The position numbers and the translations under genes were made by a program. The notes below the pieces were generated by a model. That model did not search any database and was not told the origin of the DNA. It saw only the letters and a program-made list of their open reading frames with translations. A stretch of 10,497 bases of DNA from Bacillota bacterium (GTDB lineage Bacteria > Bacillota > Clostridia > Lachnospirales > WQUN01), in the NCBI GenBank assembly GCA_009782085.1, contig WQUN01000174.1, forward strand, positions 1 to 10,497, read 5' to 3'. Position 1 is the stretch's first letter, and the number at the start of each line of letters is the position of its first letter. Shown here piece by piece: positions 6,781-10,497 of the stretch.

Positions 6781-6990
6781 ATGAACCAGTTATTGCTGCT
6801 GATAGCCCAGCTGTTGTTCATATCCATAATGCAGACTGTGATAGAGGCCTTTCTCGACACCGAAAAGAGGGAGCAGCAAAAGAAGATACTGAACATCGCC
6901 TGCATTTTGGGGAGCCTGTACTTTTTGCTGCAGTTCGTGTTCACATACGTGATAAAGGAGATAAACACGCTCGTGAAGCTGCCGTTTTAA
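6781..6990 (+). CDS. small two-helix membrane protein, unknown function
   Basis: A 69-residue protein with a strong ribosome binding site: GGAGG at 6771-6775, five bases before the ATG. It has two hydrophobic helices, about residues 2-25 (MNQLLLLIAQLLFISIM...) and 36-58 (ILNIACILGSLYFLLQF...). They are joined by a charged turn, DTEKREQQKK (26-35), predicting a helical hairpin in the membrane. I do not recognise a family. It is divergent from the hydrolase-like gene, with 116 bases of AT-rich DNA between them that must hold both promoters. A plus-strand promoter is only weakly visible (TTTCAA near 6726 and TATAAA near 6748). Its stop lies 19 bases before the A2 element, so it is not truncated by that insertion. 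Confidence 0.65.
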   Translation: MNQLLLLIAQLLFISIMQTVIEAFLDTEKREQQKKILNIACILGSLYFLLQFVFTYVIKEINTLVKLPF

Positions 6991-7093
6991 CCTGCGAATC
7001 TATACCGGAGGTGTTAGTCGGAAATAAGATTGATAATGCTAAATGTCTAAGAAACATACCTTATCTATATTGAATTACGCGCCGCATGTGTTA

Positions 7094-7193
7094 TACGAAT
7101 CTCGATTAAAATCTTCACAGTCTGTCGCCTAGAACGCCGTAGAAGCGTTCGGCGTTTCGGCTCCGCCTGTGAAGTTTTAATCTGAGATTCGTA
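7094..7193 (+). mobile_element. MITE-like element B, copy 1 (B1)
   Basis: A 100-bp element with ends TACGAATCTCGATTAAAATC and its imperfect complement (GATTAGACTCTAAGC-type end, ending GAGATTCGTA). It is flanked by TTA on both sides (7091-7093 and 7194-7196). Deleting the element plus one TTA restores an A sequence that aligns without gaps to A1 at this point (GCATGTGTTAGGCGG against GCATATTTGGGGCGG). A 3-bp TWA duplication is known for IS5-type and related PIF/Harbinger transposases, so an IS5-family parent is a reasonable inference. The element has no coding capacity, and its arms fold back on each other. Confidence 0.88.
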
Positions 7194-7311
7194 TTAGGCG
7201 GGGGCTTGCCCCCGCCGTGCCATGCGGTCATACGGGAGTTCCCGGCGGGGGCAAGCCCCCGCCCTACTGTATGTTTTGAATATTTGGCAATTCAACCTTA
7301 TTTCCGACTAA

Positions 7312-7411
7312 TACGAATCTCAGATTAAAACTTCACAGGCTGAGCCGAAACGCCGAACGCTTCTACGGCGTTCTAGGCGACAGACTGTGAAGATTTTAAT
7401 CGAGATTCGTA
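7312..7411 (-). mobile_element. MITE-like element B, copy 2 (B2), inverted relative to B1
   Basis: The reverse complement of B1 with a single mismatch in 100 bases (GGCTGAGCC here against GGCGGAGCC in the complement of B1). It is flanked by TAA at 7309-7311 and 7412-7414, a 3-bp target duplication consistent with the TTA of B1. It sits inside the right terminal inverted repeat of A2, splitting CCGACTAACACC after the TAA. Such an interrupted end should leave A2 unable to move. Confidence 0.88.
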
Positions 7412-7428
7412 TAACACCATTCCGGAAC

Positions 7429-7458
7429 TTGCGCCCGGACCTTGGTTAGTGATATATT
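7429..7458 (+). promoter_or_regulatory. candidate promoter for the transporter-kinase-argS group
   Basis: TTGCGC (7429-7434) and TATATT (7453-7458) are separated by 18 bases, with TATTAT overlapping the -10. It begins only 10 bases after the end of A2. The predicted transcript would start near 7465 and have a leader of about 150 bases containing the fold-back sequence at 7476-7573. Confidence 0.45.
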
Positions 7459-7475
7459 ATGGGACGGGCCGTGAA

Positions 7476-7573
7476 GTCGTTTCGATTTGAAATGAGCTGA
7501 AAACGAGCGCGAAACGACCAATGTGCAGGGGCGTTTCGCGCGAAGTTTGAAGCTAAATTTCAAACGAAACGAC
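7476..7573. repeat. 98-bp fold-back sequence in the leader of the transporter gene
   Basis: The outer arms GTCGTTTCGATTTGAAAT (7476-7493) and ATTTCAAACGAAACGAC (7557-7573) are complementary except for one missing base. The inner arms GCGCGAAACG (7507-7516) and CGTTTCGCGC (7532-7541) are perfectly complementary around a 15-base loop. The stretch between arms (AGCTGAAAAC against GTTTGAAGCT) is partly complementary as well, so nearly the whole segment is one imperfect hairpin. No T-run follows, so it is not a simple terminator, and it matches no riboswitch class I know. It may be another small palindromic element without a visible target duplication, or a structured 5' leader. Confidence 0.7.
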
Positions 7574-7615
7574 AATATTGTGCTGAAAGCTCCCGACGAA
7601 AGGGTGGTGCCCCGC

Positions 7616-8374
7616 GTGACAAAAAGCGCCTTCGATATACGCCGTATGACCGTCTCCGCCCTCCTGCTCGCCGCCGCGCTGATACTCAGGGCGGCCAGCT
7701 TTACCTTGCCGGTCGCCGGCGCGCCCGTGATACGCGTCTCCTTCAGCGGGCCTTTCGCGCAGTTCCCGGCGGTCGCCTTCGGCCCCGTGTTCGGGGGCGT
7801 CGTGTTCGGGCTGCTGGATGTCATATCTTTTGTCTGGCATCCGACAGGCGGCTATATCCCGTGGATAACCGTGAACATGGCGCTGCAGGGCGTTTTGACA
7901 GGCCTGTTATGGAAGAAAATGGAAAAACTGCGCGAGACGGCGGTTTCCGGGGCTCTCTTTTGCGTATTCGGGGCCGCCGCGCTGTACGGCGGTGTCAACC
8001 TCGTCCTGACGCGGGCGCTGCCCGGCTGCGCCTATATAGGCTGGCTCTCCGGCATAGGCGCGAAAACCCTGTTTGCAACGGCCGGGCTGATGATCGTCGG
8101 CGTCGTGGGCATCGTGACTCTGCTGATCGGGCGGCGTATGTCGCCACTGTTCAATAAGCTGCTGTTTTCAGCCGGGATCCCCTCGCTCCTGGCCAGCACG
8201 GTCAACACCTACATACTCCGCGCCTACATGCTGACGTCGGACAAGCCCTTCTTATTGCTGTGGCTGCCCAAGATCGCGGAGGCGTCTGCGATAATGTTCT
8301 ACAACGCCTATGTCCTGGTGATTTTGGTAAAAATATACGAGATAGCCAGGACAAAGGTCAAGGCGTTAAACTGA
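7616..8374 (+). CDS. ECF transporter S component (FolT-like)
   Basis: An integral membrane substrate-binding subunit of an energy-coupling-factor vitamin importer, 252 residues from the chosen start. It would work with a shared EcfA-EcfA'-EcfT module encoded elsewhere. The first helix carries an AxxxA motif (ALLLA, residues 15-19) used by S components to contact EcfT. Next come RVSFSGPFAQFPAVAFGPVFGGVVFGLLD (40-68) and a GGYIPW motif (78-83), which match the folate/cobalamin-type S-component pattern as I know it. About six hydrophobic helices follow through to YEIARTKV at the end. GTG 7616 is chosen because AGGGTGG (7601-7607) lies eight bases upstream and the conserved FDIRRM follows. ATG 7523 lacks a ribosome binding site and would place the fold-back sequence in the protein; GTG 7604 and 7607 remain possible. 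The substrate is a guess. Confidence 0.82.
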   Translation: MTKSAFDIRRMTVSALLLAAALILRAASFTLPVAGAPVIRVSFSGPFAQFPAVAFGPVFGGVVFGLLDVISFVWHPTGGYIPWITVNMALQGVLTGLLWKKMEKLRETAVSGALFCVFGAAALYGGVNLVLTRALPGCAYIGWLSGIGAKTLFATAGLMIVGVVGIVTLLIGRRMSPLFNKLLFSAGIPSLLASTVNTYILRAYMLTSDKPFLLLWLPKIAEASAIMFYNAYVLVILVKIYEIARTKVKALN

Positions 8375-8436
8375 CAAATAAGTAGCAGATTGATATTACG
8401 CGGGGCGCGCCGTCCCTGCAAGCGGCGGGTGATAAC

Positions 8437-9336
8437 ATGAAGAAAATGCGGCTAATTTACAACCCCGACGCCGGCGACAAGAGTTTCCGTTTATCCCTGG
8501 ACGCCTGCGCCGAGATATTCCAGAACGCCGGCTACGCGATACATCTCCAACGGGGCGTGAAAACGGAGGCGCTCGCCGCCGCGTTCACGGAAAACCGGGA
8601 TTACGACCTCATAGTGACGGCCGGCGGCGACGGCAGCGTGAACACCGTGGTGAACGCGATGGTGGAACACGGCGTCGGCGCGCCGCTGGGGATAATTCCG
8701 GCAGGGACGTCGAACGACTTCGCCAGGCACCTGAGGATTCCGCAGAACCCGGAGGCGGCCGCGCTCGCGCTGATCCGGGGCGAGGCCGCGCCCTGCGATG
8801 TCGGCGAAGCCAATGGGCGAAGATTCATAAACGTGTTCGGCGCGGGGCTTTTGACGAACGTGTCGCACAAGGTCGATACCGCGATGAAGGACAATTTCGG
8901 TGCGCTGGCCTATTATATCAAGGGCCTGGGACAGCTTCCGAACCTGACGCCGATCCCCGTGCGGATCACGGTGGACGGGGCAGTAATAGAGGAGGAGATA
9001 TGCCTGCTGCTGATCCTGAATTCCTCCTGCACGGCCGGCTTTGACAAACTTTCGCCGGGGGCTGTGCTCGACGACGGCCTGTTTGAACTCTTCGCGGTAA
9101 AGGCAATACCGATCCGGGATTTGACGGTGCTGTTCCTGAAAGCCCTTTGGGGCCGGCATATCGACGATCCGGCGCTGATTCTGACGAAGGGGAGCGGCTA
9201 CAGAGTCGAATGCCTGGCGGCTTCGGAGCTGCCGGTCTTCCGGGAGACGGACGTGGACGGGGAGAGCGGGCCGGATCTGCCCGCGGAGGTCAATGTTCTG
9301 CGGCATGGCATCCAAATAATCAAGCCAAAGATATAA
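8437..9336 (+). CDS. diacylglycerol kinase / YegS-BmrU family lipid kinase
   Basis: This 299-residue cytosolic, membrane-associating enzyme is predicted to phosphorylate a lipid such as diacylglycerol or a related long-chain substrate with ATP, returning it to phospholipid synthesis. The catalytic N-terminal domain has LIYNPDAG (6-13), the nucleotide-binding GGDGSVN (63-69) and PAGTSNDFAR (88-97). The C-terminal beta-sandwich domain has LDDGLFE (211-217) and the late DVDGE (272-276), typical of DgkB/YegS proteins. Length is normal for the family. It follows the transporter gene by 62 bases and precedes argS by 15, so it is probably co-transcribed with argS. The ribosome binding site is weak (GGCGGGTGAT upstream), with a small CGCCG/CGGCG hairpin just before it at 8408-8427. 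ATG 8446 is an alternative start. The precise lipid substrate is not determined by sequence. Confidence 0.9.
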   Translation: MKKMRLIYNPDAGDKSFRLSLDACAEIFQNAGYAIHLQRGVKTEALAAAFTENRDYDLIVTAGGDGSVNTVVNAMVEHGVGAPLGIIPAGTSNDFARHLRIPQNPEAAALALIRGEAAPCDVGEANGRRFINVFGAGLLTNVSHKVDTAMKDNFGALAYYIKGLGQLPNLTPIPVRITVDGAVIEEEICLLLILNSSCTAGFDKLSPGAVLDDGLFELFAVKAIPIRDLTVLFLKALWGRHIDDPALILTKGSGYRVECLAASELPVFRETDVDGESGPDLPAEVNVLRHGIQIIKPKI

Positions 9337-9351
9337 TATCGGAGGAATACG

Positions 9352-10497
9352 ATGAGTTTTTCGGAAAAAATAGCGGAATGGATAAGCGGCTATTGCTTCG
9401 ATATGGAATACGCGGATATCCTGGCGTCGATAGAAGCGCCGGCGGCCGCCGGCAAGGGGGATTACGCCTTCCCGTGCTTCAGGCTGGCCAAGGCCAGGAA
9501 AACGGCCCCAAAGGTCATCGCGGAGGAACTGGCCGCGGCGCTCGGGGCAAATAAGCCCGGGTTTATAGACGAAATCGCGCCGGTAGGAGGATATGTGAAT
9601 TTCTTTGTCAACAAGGCGGGCTACGCGCGGGAGATCCTGGGCGAGATCCTGGAGAAGCGGGACGCTTACGGCGATTCGGACATGGGGGCCGGGAAAACCG
9701 TCATAGTCGAGTATTCCTCCCCAAACGTGGCCAGGCATTTCCACGTAGGCCATTTGGGCACCACGTTGATCGGGCGCGTCCTGTACAACTTATTCAAATG
9801 CCTGGGATACAACACGTTCGGGCTGAATTTTCTGGGGGATTGGGGAACGCAGTTCGGCAAACTGGTGACGGCCTACAAAAGATGGGGCGCGGAGGAGGAC
9901 GTCAGGGAACGAGGCATAGACGCGCTGACGGAGCTGTACGTCCGTTTCCACGCGGAAGCCGAAAAGGACCCGGCGCTGGAGGACGAGGCCAGGGGCTGGA
10001 TGCTGAGAATGCAAAACAAAAACGCGGAGGCGCTGGGGCTCTGGAAATGGTTCTGCGAGCTGAGTATGAGGGAATACATGGAGACTTACGAGCGGCTGGG
10101 CGTCAAATTTGATTTGTTTAGGGGAGAAAGCTATTACAACGACAAGATGGACGCCGTCGTCGAGGAGCTCAGGGAGAAAAACTTGATGGTGCAAAGCGAG
10201 GGCGCGATGATCGTGGATCTTTCGGAGTACGACATGGCCCCGTGCCTGATCCTAAGGAGCGACGGCGGGACTCTGTATCCCACGCGGGATATCGCCGCGG
10301 CGCTGGACAGATACCGGACATATCATTTTGACAAGTGCCTGATTGTGACCGACTACGCCCAGAGCCTGCACTTCGCCCAATGGCGCAAGGTGCTGTTTTT
10401 GATGGGGTACGCCTGGGCGGACGACATTGTCCACATACCTTACGGGCTCATGAGTTTCGAGTGGGGCAAGATGTCCACGCGAAAGGGCCGCGTGATA
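9352..10497 (+). CDS. argS: arginyl-tRNA synthetase (3'-truncated by window end)
   Basis: A class I aminoacyl-tRNA synthetase that charges tRNA-Arg with arginine; 382 codons are present and the frame is open to the last base. The N-terminal additional domain is seen at about 1-110, including GDYAFPCFRLAK and GGYVNFFVNK. The catalytic domain follows, with SSPNVARHFHVGHLGTT (HIGH motif as HVGH, 131-134), the ArgRS signature GDWGTQFGKL, LRSDGGTLYPTRDIAAAL, and KMSTRKG (373-379) just before the window ends. The anticodon-binding DALR domain lies outside. The start is clear: GGAGG at 9341-9345, six bases before ATG 9352. It lies 15 bases after the lipid kinase stop, indicating an operon. Confidence 0.97.
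   Translation, partial: MSFSEKIAEWISGYCFDMEYADILASIEAPAAAGKGDYAFPCFRLAKARKTAPKVIAEELAAALGANKPGFIDEIAPVGGYVNFFVNKAGYAREILGEILEKRDAYGDSDMGAGKTVIVEYSSPNVARHFHVGHLGTTLIGRVLYNLFKCLGYNTFGLNFLGDWGTQFGKLVTAYKRWGAEEDVRERGIDALTELYVRFHAEAEKDPALEDEARGWMLRMQNKNAEALGLWKWFCELSMREYMETYERLGVKFDLFRGESYYNDKMDAVVEELREKNLMVQSEGAMIVDLSEYDMAPCLILRSDGGTLYPTRDIAAALDRYRTYHFDKCLIVTDYAQSLHFAQWRKVLFLMGYAWADDIVHIPYGLMSFEWGKMSTRKGRVI

Larger units (their letters stand above)
7010..7418 (+). mobile_element. MITE-like element A, copy 2 (A2), interrupted by two B elements
   Basis: A second copy of the element at 4258-4412, in the same orientation and 409 bp long as it stands. The left end is GGTGTTAGTCGGAAAT. The right end reads ATTTCCGACTAA then CACC, with element B2 inserted between. 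The flanks ATACCGGA (7002-7009) and ATTCCGGA (7419-7426) are an 8-bp target duplication with one mismatch. Removing both B copies with one 3-bp duplication each leaves 203 bp that align along the whole of A1. The exceptions are a 1-base indel and a 47-base internal segment (7217-7263) missing from A1. Inside are two mirror-image GC-rich palindromes, 7197-7216 and 7244-7263. No coding capacity was seen. Confidence 0.88.

Noticed and set aside
7094..7411. B1 and B2 as the ends of one composite transposon
   Set aside because: The 118 bases between them are part of element A and contain no gene. Each B copy has its own 3-bp duplication, so two independent insertions explain the data better.
7523..7615. 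Upstream ATG start for the ECF S component
   Set aside because: No Shine-Dalgarno sequence precedes 7523, the extra 31 residues are unlike the family, and they would encode part of a long hairpin. GTG 7616 has AGGGTGG at good spacing.
7465..7615. THF (folate) riboswitch upstream of the FolT-like gene
   Set aside because: The leader does not show the conserved THF aptamer sequences I know. Its structure is a simple long fold-back.
8491..9753. Minus-strand open frame of 420 codons across the lipid kinase and argS start
   Set aside because: It lies antisense to two genes with clear conserved motifs and good ribosome binding sites. The translation is rich in Arg, His and Gln with no recognisable motif, as expected for a shadow frame in GC-rich coding DNA.

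Overview
The window is about 10.5 kb of GC-rich DNA. It probably comes from a member of the Bacillota, most likely a Clostridia-type anaerobe. The adjacent gyrB-gyrA pair, the ECF vitamin-transporter S component, good GGAGG ribosome binding sites and frequent ATA and AGG codons point that way. No gene present fixes the genus.

Layout. Positions 1-4182 hold the 3' part of gyrB and a complete gyrA, the two subunits of DNA gyrase, closed by an intrinsic terminator at 4201-4230. Positions 4183-4730 carry no clear gene but are full of repeats: a 155-bp MITE-like element (A1) with a perfect 8-bp target duplication, a 69-bp palindromic repeat, a 19-bp direct repeat and an array of 9-bp tandem repeats. 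Next comes a six-helix membrane diguanylate cyclase (4731-5801). It meets, tail to tail with a 4-bp overlap, a membrane-anchored alpha/beta-hydrolase-fold protein on the minus strand (5798-6664) whose catalytic residues look degraded. A divergent AT-rich promoter region separates that gene from a 69-residue two-helix membrane protein (6781-6990).

Positions 7010-7418 hold a second copy of the A element (A2). It has been hit twice by a different 100-bp element, B. The two B copies are in opposite orientation, match at 99 of 100 positions, and each is flanked by a 3-bp TTA/TAA duplication. The second B copy sits inside A2's own right terminal repeat. The insertion order can therefore be read directly: A first, B later.

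A promoter next to A2 and a long fold-back sequence (7476-7573) lead into an apparently co-directional group: an ECF transporter S component (7616-8374), a YegS/DgkB-type lipid kinase (8437-9336) and argS for arginyl-tRNA synthetase (9352 to the end of the window, truncated). The genes are ordinary housekeeping and accessory functions. The unusual content is the layered set of small non-autonomous repeats in the two non-coding stretches. No CRISPR array, tRNA, rRNA or transposase gene was seen.
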